This document shows, piece by piece, positions 9,123-16,623 of a DNA stretch of 64,000 nt. A program made the translations under genes and the position numbers. Below the pieces are notes generated by a model. That model was not told the origin of the DNA. It saw nothing but the letters and a program-made list of their open reading frames with translations, and did no database searches. The stretch spans positions 1,516,100 to 1,580,099 of the forward strand of contig NZ_KI421504.1 in NCBI RefSeq assembly GCF_000473165.1, written 5' to 3'. How positions within the stretch are numbered: the first letter of the stretch is position 1; every line of letters begins with the position of its first letter. The DNA comes from Leisingera aquimarina DSM 24565 (lineage in GTDB: Bacteria; Pseudomonadota; Alphaproteobacteria; Rhodobacterales; Rhodobacteraceae).

Positions 9123-9806
9123 TCAGTCCAGTGACCAGGGCCGCCGCGGCAGATCCCGCGCATAAGGTTCCGGGTCATAGCTGACCTCATGCGCCTGCTC
9201 TTGCCAGCACAGTACAGCCGGGTCGGACAGCAGCAGCTTGCAATAGGCGCGCGTGGCGGCAGAAACCAGCAGCCCGTAACCGATGATGCGTGCGGCAACC
9301 GGGGTATAGAACGCATCCGCCAGCGAATACTCTCCGAACAGACAGCCCGCTGACTGGCCGGACACCTGGCGCGCATGGGCAAACAGCGTTTCGACCCGGT
9401 CCAGATCCGCCTGAACTGCGCTGGACGTCTCAAACCCTTCGTAGATATGTGCCAGCTGCATCGGGCATTCGCTGCGCAGCGCGCTAAAGCCCGCAACCAT
9501 TTCTGCCGCCAGCCAGCGTGCAGCGGCACGCTGTGCCGGGTCCGCGGGCCAAAGCCCGGCGTCCGGGTTTTGTTCGGCCAGCGTCTCGGCTATCGCCAAG
9601 CTTTCGCCAACGACCGTGCCCTCAGGCGTGCGCAGGGCGGGCACCAGCCGTGCCGGGGCCAGATGCGCCATTTCCGCGGCCATGGTTCCTGAAAACAGCC
9701 CCACCATATGCACAGTATGGGGCAAAGAGAATTTTTCGAGCATGAGCCAGCCGCGCAATGACCAGCTGGAGAACATGCGGTCGCCGATATAAATTTCATA
9801 AGCCAT
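9123..9806 (-). CDS. Glutathione S-transferase family protein
   Basis: A 227-residue GST-like protein. The N-terminal thioredoxin-like part reads MAYEIYIGDRMFSSWSLRGW, with a Ser-rich SSWSLR site typical of bacterial zeta-like/YfcF-type GSTs, then a cis-Pro region ARLVPALRTPEGTVVGESLA and the conserved ES-x-AI. The rest is the all-helical C-terminal domain. I use the ATG at 9806; a TTG two codons upstream is also in frame. The substrate is unknown. It stands alone between the ComM-type gene and the phosphatase, with a 58-base gap to the latter. Confidence 0.88.
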   Translation of the reverse strand: MAYEIYIGDRMFSSWSLRGWLMLEKFSLPHTVHMVGLFSGTMAAEMAHLAPARLVPALRTPEGTVVGESLAIAETLAEQNPDAGLWPADPAQRAAARWLAAEMVAGFSALRSECPMQLAHIYEGFETSSAVQADLDRVETLFAHARQVSGQSAGCLFGEYSLADAFYTPVAARIIGYGLLVSAATRAYCKLLLSDPAVLCWQEQAHEVSYDPEPYARDLPRRPWSLD

Positions 9807-9864
9807 GCGCAAAGGCTAGCGCGGTGTGTTTTATCGTGAAATGGAATGTTTGTGATGGCATCCG

Positions 9865-10446
9865 TCACGGCAGATGATTGATAACCCCCGCCCGCCAGCC
9901 TTCGGAGCCGAACGCGATTTCACTGACCGACAGATTGTCGATGCGATGGGCAAAGGCTTCTTCTGCGGTCAGCATCTCCGCCCGCTGAATCTGGGTCAGG
10001 ATTTGACCGAAATGCCCTGCAACAACCAAATCGCGGCCCTGATTCGCAATGATCAGCCCATCAATTGCCGCGTTCACCCGGTTGCAGACCTGATTCCAGC
10101 TCTCGCCGCCCGGCGGTGTTACATCGCCGGGCGTCTCCCAATAGGCCCGGATCCGGTCCGGATCCTCGGCGTCCACCTCGGCCCAGGTTCTTAGCTCCCA
10201 GTCGCCGAAATGGATCTCGCGCAGCGCTTCAACATGGGGAAGCCGCTGACGGCTGCCTTGGATGGCGCTGGCGGTTTCCACTGCGCGGGAAAGATCGGAC
10301 GAGACGATCAGCGCGTCCGCCGGCAAGTAATCCGACAGGCGTTTCAGCGCGGCGGTGTCAGACAGGTCCGCGGGCAGGTCTGACCAGCCAACCATGCATT
10401 TGGCGTGCGTTGGCCCGTGCCGCACCAGGAAGAGCCGGGTTGTCAT
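9865..10446 (-). CDS. Histidine phosphatase family protein, possible alpha-ribazole phosphatase
   Basis: A 193-residue phosphoglycerate-mutase-type phosphatase. The catalytic RHG motif is at residues 9-11 (FLVRHGPTHAK). An arginine follows in SSDLSRAVETA, an acid in EIHFGDWELRTW, and a second catalytic His in VVAGHFGQIL. Its ATG overlaps the cobU stop in an ATGA (10443-10446), so the two are probably translated together. That coupling suggests the CobC role of removing the phosphate from alpha-ribazole-5'-phosphate or adenosylcobalamin-phosphate in the nucleotide-loop pathway. The CobC assignment rests on context; the fold is certain. Confidence 0.85.
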   Translation of the reverse strand: MTTRLFLVRHGPTHAKCMVGWSDLPADLSDTAALKRLSDYLPADALIVSSDLSRAVETASAIQGSRQRLPHVEALREIHFGDWELRTWAEVDAEDPDRIRAYWETPGDVTPPGGESWNQVCNRVNAAIDGLIIANQGRDLVVAGHFGQILTQIQRAEMLTAEEAFAHRIDNLSVSEIAFGSEGWRAGVINHLP

Positions 10447-10961
10447 AACGCCCCCTTCAGCACCAGCGGCAGCCCGGCGGTCACTTGCACAACAGTCTCT
10501 GCACGCGCTGCCAGTGCGATATTGAGCCGTCCCTGCGCTTCGCGGAAGCGGCGGGCCAGCTTGTTCTCAGGCACGATGCCAAGGCCGGTTTCGTTGGAAA
10601 CGATCACCAGATCCGCGCGGCAGCGGTCGACGGCGGCCAGCAGGTCCCCTTGCGCAAGGTCCAGATCATGTTCCGCCAGCAGATGGTTGGTCAGCCACAT
10701 GGTGGCACAGTCCATCAGGCAGATTTGCCCCGCAGTCAGCGCGTCCAGAACCCTGCCGGCCGTTTCCGGCTCCTCAACAGTTGTCCAGCCTTGCCCTCTT
10801 TGTTTGAGGTGGAGGGACACTTTTTCGCGCATTTCGCTGTCAAAAATTTGTGCAGTAGCCCAGTAAACTCTGTCTTTTTCAGCGTTTATGCAGAGCTGCT
10901 CGGCAAAGGCCGACTTCCCAGAGGCCGCCCCCCCTAGAATAAAAGTTACATTTGCAGGCAT
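10443..10961 (-). CDS. cobU: Adenosylcobinamide kinase/guanylyltransferase
   Basis: The 172-residue protein phosphorylates adenosylcobinamide and transfers GMP to it, a late step in cobalamin assembly. The P-loop GGAASGKSAFAEQL starts at residue 9. The segment HLKQRGQGWTTVEEP holds the His region that carries the GMP intermediate, and VIVSNETGLGIVPENKLARR is the conserved third motif. Also called CobP in Pseudomonas/Rhodobacter nomenclature. It is upstream of and overlaps the phosphatase gene. No other cobalamin gene is in the window, so this is a detached two-gene unit. Confidence 0.95.
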   Translation of the reverse strand: MPANVTFILGGAASGKSAFAEQLCINAEKDRVYWATAQIFDSEMREKVSLHLKQRGQGWTTVEEPETAGRVLDALTAGQICLMDCATMWLTNHLLAEHDLDLAQGDLLAAVDRCRADLVIVSNETGLGIVPENKLARRFREAQGRLNIALAARAETVVQVTAGLPLVLKGAL

Positions 10962-11240
10962 TTTTTGCTAACCTGTAAGAACGAAGCCGTTCCTGTGGGT
11001 AAACGCAGGGCCCGGTTAAGACAAGAGACCGCAGTATCCCGGGTTCCACTTATTAAGGCCGGGAAAGTCTGCACAGGGGCCAAAAAACCATTTTGCTTTT
11101 CCATTGTTTGGCCCGTGGATGTGCCAAGAGTCGTATCCAGTGCAGTGATATTGCCGACCTTTAGAAGACCCGGGCTCAACTTTGTTCTATGCGCGTCTCC
11201 AAGGCGGCAGTTTGTTAATTAGTTTCCGGGGGGAAATAAA
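10962..11240. other. Intergenic region between cobU and rpoH2 (279 bases), probable promoters
   Basis: No convincing gene is seen here. The stretch separates divergent cobU and rpoH2, so both promoters should lie in it. A purine-rich GGGGGGA ribosome binding site precedes the rpoH2 ATG. I could not pick out a reliable -35/-10 pair by eye, nor a clear RpoE-type site. Its length leaves room for a long rpoH2 leader or a small RNA, but nothing in the sequence demonstrates one. Confidence 0.4.
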
Positions 11241-12119
11241 ATGGCACTAGATTCCACATTCGAAAACCCATTGCCGCGGCAGGCAATGAAGGCAGAGCTT
11301 TTGGATGCCGAAACTGAACGGCGTCTGGCCTACGCGTGGCGCGATGACCGCGATGTGAAGTCGCTGCACCGGCTCATCAATGCGTATATGCGCCTGGCGA
11401 TTTCCATGGCGGCCAAGTTCAAGCGGTACGGGGCGCCGATGAACGATCTGATCCAGGAGGCGGGCCTGGGCCTGATGAAGGCGGCCGACAAATTCGATCC
11501 GGATCGGGGGGTGCGCTTCTCGACCTATGCGGTCTGGTGGATCAAGGCATCGATCCAGGACTACGTCATGCGCAACTGGTCGATGGTGCGCACAGGCTCT
11601 ACCTCGTCGCAGAAATCGCTGTTTTTCAACATGCGCCGGGTGCAGGCGCAGCTGGAGCGCGAGGCGCGTGCCTCGGGCGCGCGGCTGGACCGGCATCAGC
11701 TGCATCAGAAGATTGCGACTGAAATCGGGGTGCCGTTGCGCGATGTTGAGATGATGGAGGGGCGCCTGTCCGGTGCCGACTTTTCGCTCAACGCGGTGCA
11801 GTCCACCGATGAAGAGGGCCGCGAATGGATCGACGCTCTGGAAGATGACACGTCTCAGGCCGATGAACTGGTTCAAGAGCGGCACGACCGCCGCCAGCTG
11901 CGCAAATGGCTGGTGGGGGCGCTGCAGGCGCTGAATGACCGTGAGCGCTTCATCATCACTGAACGCAAGCTGCGCGAACGCCCGCGCACTTTGGAAAGCC
12001 TGGGCACCGAACTGGGTCTTTCCAAGGAACGGGTCCGCCAGCTGGAGGCCGGGGCGTTCCAGAAAATGCGCAAATGCCTTGAAGGCCAGTCGCGCGAGGT
12101 GCACAGATTGCTTTCATGA
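11241..12119 (+). CDS. rpoH: RNA polymerase sigma-32 factor, RpoHII type
   Basis: Alternative sigma factor of the sigma-70 family, 292 residues. Region 2 carries NAYMRLAISMAAKFKRYGAP and FDPDRGVRFSTYAVWWIKAS. The RpoH box (QKSLFFNMR) lies at about residues 124-132. Region 4 has LGLSKERVRQLEAGAFQKMR, a helix-turn-helix for the -35 element. Rhodobacteraceae usually carry two paralogues; this one looks like RpoHII, which in Rhodobacter sphaeroides acts in the singlet-oxygen and general oxidative-stress response under RpoE control. The paralogue assignment is from recall and should be checked. The stop overlaps the next ATG (ATGA, 12116-12119). Confidence 0.93.
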   Translation: MALDSTFENPLPRQAMKAELLDAETERRLAYAWRDDRDVKSLHRLINAYMRLAISMAAKFKRYGAPMNDLIQEAGLGLMKAADKFDPDRGVRFSTYAVWWIKASIQDYVMRNWSMVRTGSTSSQKSLFFNMRRVQAQLEREARASGARLDRHQLHQKIATEIGVPLRDVEMMEGRLSGADFSLNAVQSTDEEGREWIDALEDDTSQADELVQERHDRRQLRKWLVGALQALNDRERFIITERKLRERPRTLESLGTELGLSKERVRQLEAGAFQKMRKCLEGQSREVHRLLS

Positions 12120-12952
12120 GAAAGCAGATCAATTTTCTGAAAGTAATGCTAAGCGCCGCCTGTCTGGCGGCGCTTAGCCTGTCTGGCGTCCGAGCGGATG
12201 AAGTGTCCGCGGCTGCCCGGCTGCTGAGCGGCGCTGATGTTGTGATTCTCGGCGAGGTGCATGACAATCCAGTGCATCATCAGCGGCAGGCAATTCTGCT
12301 GGCAAAGCTGCAGCCTAGGGCGGTGGTCTGGGAGATGATCACTGCGGAGCAAGCAGCCGCACTGGATCCTGAAACGCTGGCGAACGCTAGGCTGACGGCC
12401 CGGCAACTGGATTGGCAGAATTCCGGCTGGCCGGACTTCAGCCTTTATGCGCCGGTGTTTGCAGCTGCTGCCGATGCCCGCCAGTATGGTGCACAGGTGC
12501 CGCGGGCAGAGGCTGCGGAAGCTTGGGAACGCGGCGTGGCTGCCTTTTTCCGGGCTGAAGATGCGGCCCGCTTTGGCCTTGATCAGCCGCTACCGGAGGT
12601 AGAACAGGCCGAGCGCGAGGCGGACCAGCAGACGAATCACTGTAATGCGATGCCGGTTGAGATGCTGCCTGTCCTGGTGGACTTCCAACGCCTGCGGGAC
12701 GCCGCCCTGGCAAAAGCCGCGGATACCGCGCTTGCGGAAACCGGTGGTCCGGTGGCTGTGATCACCGGCAATGGCCATGCTCGCACCGACCGCGGGCTGG
12801 CGGTCTACTTGGCCAAGGCCCGTCCAGCGGTGCAGATCCGCAGCTTGGGCCAGTCCGAGGGCGGGCAGATCAGCGGGACATTTGATCTGCTGCTTGACGC
12901 GGGCGCGGCCGTCCGTCCGGATCCCTGCCTGGCCTTCCAAAGCGGCGGCTAA
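12116..12952 (+). CDS. ChaN-like haem-binding/iron-regulated protein (DUF399)
   Basis: A 278-residue protein with an N-terminal signal peptide (hydrophobic stretch to about residue 27, ending GVRADE). The ChaN/DUF399 core follows: SGADVVILGEVHDNPVHHQR, AVVWEMITAEQ, an LDWQNSGWPDFSLYAPVF segment and a C-terminal VAVITGNGHARTDRGLAVYL. In Campylobacter jejuni ChaN binds stacked haems at the surface. Function here is inferred. Its ATG overlaps the rpoH2 stop, so it is translationally coupled to the stress sigma factor, which suggests a role in haem or iron handling under stress. No lipobox cysteine is evident. Confidence 0.85.
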   Translation: MRKQINFLKVMLSAACLAALSLSGVRADEVSAAARLLSGADVVILGEVHDNPVHHQRQAILLAKLQPRAVVWEMITAEQAAALDPETLANARLTARQLDWQNSGWPDFSLYAPVFAAAADARQYGAQVPRAEAAEAWERGVAAFFRAEDAARFGLDQPLPEVEQAEREADQQTNHCNAMPVEMLPVLVDFQRLRDAALAKAADTALAETGGPVAVITGNGHARTDRGLAVYLAKARPAVQIRSLGQSEGGQISGTFDLLLDAGAAVRPDPCLAFQSGG

Positions 12953-12995
12953 AAATCATCGGGGGCTAAGCACCGGTCTGTTTGGAAACGGTACC

Positions 12996-13016
12996 GCGCC
13001 GTGCGCAGCACGGCGC
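12996..13016. repeat. Intergenic palindrome GCGCCGTGC-gca-GCACGGCGC
   Basis: A perfect 9-bp stem with a 3-base loop lies in the 211-base gap between the ChaN-like gene and coaBC. It is followed at 13018-13025 by TGCCCAAC and at about 13063-13071 by GGCGGGAGC. The same TGCCCAAC ... GGCGGGAGC order follows the palindromes near 39.3 kb, so this looks like one copy of a dispersed intergenic repeat. It could also act as a terminator for the rpoH2 unit, although no T-run follows. Confidence 0.6.
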
Positions 13017-13163
13017 CCTGCCCAACGCTGCCGGGGCCGCGGGTCCGTGCCGCGCGGGGGCGGGAGCCTTTGTTTTGGCTTTGGCCGTCTCACGCTCGGA
13101 AAACCGTTTCACACTTTCGCCGCAGCGCAGTAAGGTCGCGGGAAACGGGACAAGGGCGGACAA

Positions 13164-14360
13164 ATGCTGGCTGGCAGACATATTCTTCTGATAATCAGCG
13201 GCGGCATCGCGGCCTATAAGTCGCTGGAGTTGATCCGCCGTTTGCAGGACAAGGGCGCGCGCGTGACCCCGGTTCTGACCAAGTCCGGCGCGGAATTTGT
13301 AACGCCCCTGTCGGTCTCGGCCCTTGCCGGAACCCCTGTGCATCAGGAGCTGTTCGACCTGACGTCCGAGGCCGAGATGGGCCACATCCAGCTATCGCGC
13401 AGCGCCGACCTCTTGGTGGTGGCACCGGTCACTGCGGATCTGATGGCCAAGATGGCGCAGGGTCTGGCAAACGATCTTGCCTCGACCCTGCTGCTGGCCA
13501 CCGATACGCCGGTGATGCTGGCGCCTGCCATGAATGTGCGGATGTGGGAGCATCCGGCAACACAGCGCAACATCGCGATCCTGAAGGAGGATGGGGTGTC
13601 TTTCGTGGGTCCGAATGACGGCAGCATGGCCTGCGGTGAATTCGGCCCGGGCCGGATGGCGGAACCGGATGAGATCCTGACTGCGATCACCGCCAAGCTT
13701 TCGGATGGGCCATTGAAAGGCAAACGCATCCTAGTGACCTCCGGCCCGACGCATGAGCCGATTGATCCGGTGCGCTATATCGCCAACCGCTCCTCCGGGG
13801 CGCAAGGGGCAGCGGTGGCCCGTGCTCTGCGCGATTCTGGCGCGGAAGTGGTGTTTATCACGGGCCCGGCAGCGGTGCGCCCGCCTGAGGGCGTGCAGGT
13901 TGTGGCGGTTGAAAGCGCCCGCGAGATGGAAGCCGCGGTGCAGGCGGCGCTGCCCGCCGATGCCGGGATCTTTGCCGCCGCGGTGGCGGACTGGCGGGTC
14001 GCCAGCGCCTCGGACCGCAAACTCAAGAAGTCCAAGGACGGGCTGCCGGTGCTGGAATTTGCAGAAAACCCTGACATTCTGAAAGCAGTTGCACGGATGA
14101 CAAAGGACCGTCCCAAACTGGTGGTTGGATTTGCTGCTGAGACCAACGATGTGGTGGAAAACGCCACCGCGAAGCGCAAGCGCAAGGGCTGCGATTGGAT
14201 CGTTGCAAATGATGTCTCTCCCGCAACCGGCATCATGGGCGGCAGCGAAAACGCCGTGGTTCTGATCTCTGATGACGGCGCCGAGGAGTGGCCGCGGATG
14301 GGCAAGGATGACGTCGCCCGCAAGCTGGCTGCGCGGATCGCTGTGGCGCTGGCCGGGTGA
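13164..14360 (+). CDS. coaBC: CoaBC, bifunctional phosphopantothenoylcysteine decarboxylase/synthetase
   Basis: The 398-residue fusion carries two steps of coenzyme A synthesis: ligation of cysteine to 4'-phosphopantothenate (CoaB) and its FMN-dependent decarboxylation (CoaC). The N-terminal flavoprotein part shows ILLIISGGIAAYKSLELIRR, a catalytic His in EAEMGHIQLSRSADLLVVAP, and the substrate-binding PAMNVRMW. The CoaB half begins near residue 190 with KRILVTSGPTHEPIDPVRYI, then ANRSSGAQGAAVA and IVANDVSPATGIMGGSENAV. Length is normal for the fused enzyme. It precedes dut by 38 bases (start at 14399), a common order in alphaproteobacteria. Confidence 0.96.
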   Translation: MLAGRHILLIISGGIAAYKSLELIRRLQDKGARVTPVLTKSGAEFVTPLSVSALAGTPVHQELFDLTSEAEMGHIQLSRSADLLVVAPVTADLMAKMAQGLANDLASTLLLATDTPVMLAPAMNVRMWEHPATQRNIAILKEDGVSFVGPNDGSMACGEFGPGRMAEPDEILTAITAKLSDGPLKGKRILVTSGPTHEPIDPVRYIANRSSGAQGAAVARALRDSGAEVVFITGPAAVRPPEGVQVVAVESAREMEAAVQAALPADAGIFAAAVADWRVASASDRKLKKSKDGLPVLEFAENPDILKAVARMTKDRPKLVVGFAAETNDVVENATAKRKRKGCDWIVANDVSPATGIMGGSENAVVLISDDGAEEWPRMGKDDVARKLAARIAVALAG

Positions 14361-14398
14361 ATTTGAGTACTTGAACAAAGATGAAGCAGGGGGCGGGG

Positions 14399-14854
14399 AT
14401 GGTAACAATCCGTGTGATCCACGACGAAGGCGCGGACCGGGATGTGCCGCTGCCCGCATATGAGACGGCTGGCGCTGCGGGGGCGGACCTTCGTGCCAAT
14501 CTGCCGGATCGGGGTAAGCTGACGCTTGAACCGGGGGCGCGGGCACTGGTGCCGACCGGGCTGCGCATCGAAATTCCTGCAGGCTACGAAGTGCAGATCC
14601 GTCCGCGCTCGGGTCTGGCTCTGAAGCACGGGATCACTCTGCCCAACACGCCCGGTACAATCGACTGTGACTACCGCGGGCCGCTGGGGGTAATTCTCTT
14701 GAATGCGGGGCAGGCGCCCTTTGAAATCCGCCATGGCGAACGCATCGCGCAGATGGTTGCAGCGCCAGTGCTGCAAGCCCGGTTTGAGATTGCGGAGACG
14801 CTCTCCGGCACCACCCGCGGCGACGGCGGCTTTGGTTCCACTGGGCGCGGCTGA
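14399..14854 (+). CDS. dut: dUTP diphosphatase
   Basis: Trimeric dUTPase that hydrolyses dUTP to dUMP, keeping uracil out of DNA. All five family motifs are present: [39 protein letters not shown] and the C-terminal [11 protein letters not shown] prefer the ATG at 14399 because a G-rich purine run sits directly upstream. An in-frame ATG at 14381 would add six residues. The stop overlaps the moeB start as TGATG. Length (151 residues) fits the family. Confidence 0.96.
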   Translation: MVTIRVIHDEGADRDVPLPAYETAGAAGADLRANLPDRGKLTLEPGARALVPTGLRIEIPAGYEVQIRPRSGLALKHGITLPNTPGTIDCDYRGPLGVILLNAGQAPFEIRHGERIAQMVAAPVLQARFEIAETLSGTTRGDGGFGSTGRG

Positions 14855-15903
14855 TGCTGCGCATTCTGATCCTGGCGGCGCTGATCTGGTGGGGCGGGCG
14901 GTTCTTTGGCCTGCCGCGCAATCTGCGTTTTGGTTTGCTGGCAGTACTGTTTGCGGCTGTGCTGGCAGTGCAGTTGACCCTGCCGGACGGGCACGCATTG
15001 CGGGAAGGCACCGGGGGTTCGGCAGCGCCTTGGCTTCTCTTGGGCGGTTTTGCCATTGTGGCTGGCTTCTATGCGCGTATCGTGGCTGGCCTGAAGACCC
15101 GTGCCCAGCCTCAGGAAACGAAGATGAGCCAGCCTGCCAGCACCTTCACCGAAAGCGAGCTTAACCGCTATGCCCGTCATATTGTCCTGCGGGAACTGGG
15201 CGGGCCGGGACAGAAGAAGCTGAAGCAGGCCAAGGTGCTGATGATTGGTGCTGGCGGCCTTGGTGCGCCTGCGCTGCAATATCTGGCGGCCGCGGGGGTG
15301 GGCACCATCGGGGTGATCGACGACGATTTGGTCGACAATGCCAACCTGCAGCGCCAGGTGATCCATCGGGATGCAGACATCGGCAAGCCCAAGGTGTTTT
15401 CGGCTCAGGCCGCGATGCAGGCACAGAACCCTTACATCGAGGTGCGTCCTTACAACCGCCGCCTGACGGAGGAGGTCGCGGAGGAACTGTTCGCGGAGTA
15501 TGATCTGATCCTGGACGGCACCGACAATTTCGAAACCCGTTATCTGGCCAACCGTACCGCAGTGGCGCTGCGCAAGCCGCTGATCTCTGGCGCGCTGTCG
15601 CAATGGGAAGGACAGCTGAGCGTCTTTCACCCGGCCCAAGGCGGACCCTGCTATCAGTGTATTTTCCCCGAGGCGCCTGCGCCCGGGCTTGCCCCAAGTT
15701 GCTCAGAGGCCGGGGTGATCGGTCCGCTGCCCGGTGTTGTCGGGTCAATGATGGCGGTGGAGGCGGTCAAGAAGATCACTGGTGCCGGTGCGGTTCTGCA
15801 AGGTGAGATGCTAATCTATGACGGGCTTTATGGCGAAACCCGCAAGATCCGCATGGCCAGGCAGCCGGATTGCCCGGTCTGCGGCAGCGCCGGACACTCC
15901 TGA
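14854..15903 (+). CDS. moeB: MoeB/ThiF family adenylyltransferase with an N-terminal membrane domain
   Basis: E1-like enzyme that adenylates the C-terminal Gly-Gly of a small sulfur carrier such as MoaD or ThiS. The catalytic part starts near residue 95: TESELNRYARHIVLRELGG, nucleotide-binding GAGGLGAPALQYLAAAGVG, the arginine of NLQRQVIH, a Cys in PSCSEAGVIG, and zinc pairs CYQC and CPVC. Unlike E. coli MoeB, about 90 residues precede it with three hydrophobic segments (about 3-15, 26-43 and 58-78). A second in-frame ATG at 15124 (Met91) has AGGA about nine bases upstream and would give a soluble 259-residue enzyme. The gene overlaps dut by one base. Choice between MoeB and ThiF is not settled. 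Confidence 0.88.
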   Translation: MLRILILAALIWWGGRFFGLPRNLRFGLLAVLFAAVLAVQLTLPDGHALREGTGGSAAPWLLLGGFAIVAGFYARIVAGLKTRAQPQETKMSQPASTFTESELNRYARHIVLRELGGPGQKKLKQAKVLMIGAGGLGAPALQYLAAAGVGTIGVIDDDLVDNANLQRQVIHRDADIGKPKVFSAQAAMQAQNPYIEVRPYNRRLTEEVAEELFAEYDLILDGTDNFETRYLANRTAVALRKPLISGALSQWEGQLSVFHPAQGGPCYQCIFPEAPAPGLAPSCSEAGVIGPLPGVVGSMMAVEAVKKITGAGAVLQGEMLIYDGLYGETRKIRMARQPDCPVCGSAGHS

Positions 15904-15915
15904 CGGGACCTCCCT

Positions 15916-16266
15916 GTGAACGAAGCCTATTTCATTTCGCTGCTCTGCGGCGCCTTGTTCGGGGGCCAGCCGGAGAGAGTGCATCAGTTCACCTATCCCG
16001 GCGGTGCGGCGTCGATCCGCACAGATTGCGAGAATAGTAACCGGGTCATCGAATTCGGTCTCGACAAGCGTAGCAGCCTGGACAGCATCCAGCAGGCGTT
16101 GTTCGCGGCAGAGATCACCGGCAAGGAGCCGGTGGTGGTTCTTATCGATACCGATAGCCGAATGGTCCGTTTCGAGTGGCGCATCGCCCGGGCGGCCAAT
16201 ATCGCGGATGTGCCGATCCGCATCGTACCAGCGGCGCTGACCAAAGGCGATGGCGCGGGCGGCTGA
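15916..16266 (+). CDS. Conserved hypothetical protein, 116 residues
   Basis: I do not recognise a characterised family. The product starts at a GTG 13 bases after moeB (MNEAYFISLLCGALFGG) and is mostly polar beyond the first 15 residues. It has alternating beta-like segments (VHQFTYPGGAASIRTDC, VVVLIDTDSRMVRFEWRI) and a tail rich in Gly and Ala. The start may be a weak signal peptide or a buried helix. Close spacing to moeB suggests the same transcript. Codon use matches its neighbours, so it is likely a real gene. Confidence 0.65.
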   Translation: MNEAYFISLLCGALFGGQPERVHQFTYPGGAASIRTDCENSNRVIEFGLDKRSSLDSIQQALFAAEITGKEPVVVLIDTDSRMVRFEWRIARAANIADVPIRIVPAALTKGDGAGG

Positions 16267-16284
16267 CCCGCCTGCGCCACAAGG

Positions 16285-16570
16285 TCAGAGCACCCGGTCC
16301 AGATCGGTAATCAGATCTTCGGCGTCTTCCAGACCGGCGGACAGGCGGAATGAAGTCTCCATCAGCTCTGCCGCCTCCATCCAGAACGCCAGAGAACGGT
16401 GGCCCCCGGCGACTCCGCATGTTGCATGACCTGCAGCTGGCCGATCATCTACTGCGCCACGGCCTGCCCTGCGGCAGGCCACCGCCTGGAATACAATCAT
16501 GCCGGATGTATTCGACATCTGCGCCTGCACTAGGTCCCGCTGCGGGTGCGAGTCGAGGCGTTGCAAGCCT
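16285..16570 (-). pseudogene. Relic of a Cys/Met-metabolism PLP enzyme (cystathionine lyase/synthase family)
   Basis: The minus strand encodes fragments of the C-terminal third of this family: a LDSHPQRDLVQAQMSNTSGM segment, then a GGHRSLAFWMEAAELMETSF block and the ending RLSAGLEDAEDLITDLDRVL. The middle is only recognisable in another frame, as MIGQLQVMQHAESPG preceded by an in-frame TAG. So at least one frameshift and one stop are present. About 20 residues expected between the last two blocks are missing. The N-terminal PLP-binding two-thirds is absent; the M3 peptidase gene occupies that side on the other strand. This is a decayed remnant, and the exact member (MetB, MetC, MegL) cannot be told. 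Confidence 0.8.
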
Positions 16571-16623
16571 AATTGCAGCTCCACGGCTTTCCCGTTAGCG
16601 TTCCCAGCAAAGGAGATCCGTAT

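Noticed and set aside
10965-11222. Short plus-strand frame in the cobU-rpoH2 gap
   Set aside because: No ribosome binding site, no recognisable domain, and composition unlike its neighbours.
12166-12188. Possible intrinsic terminator inside the ChaN-like gene start
   Set aside because: GGCGGCGCTTAGCC is a weak self-complement and lies in coding sequence for a signal peptide; no T-run follows.
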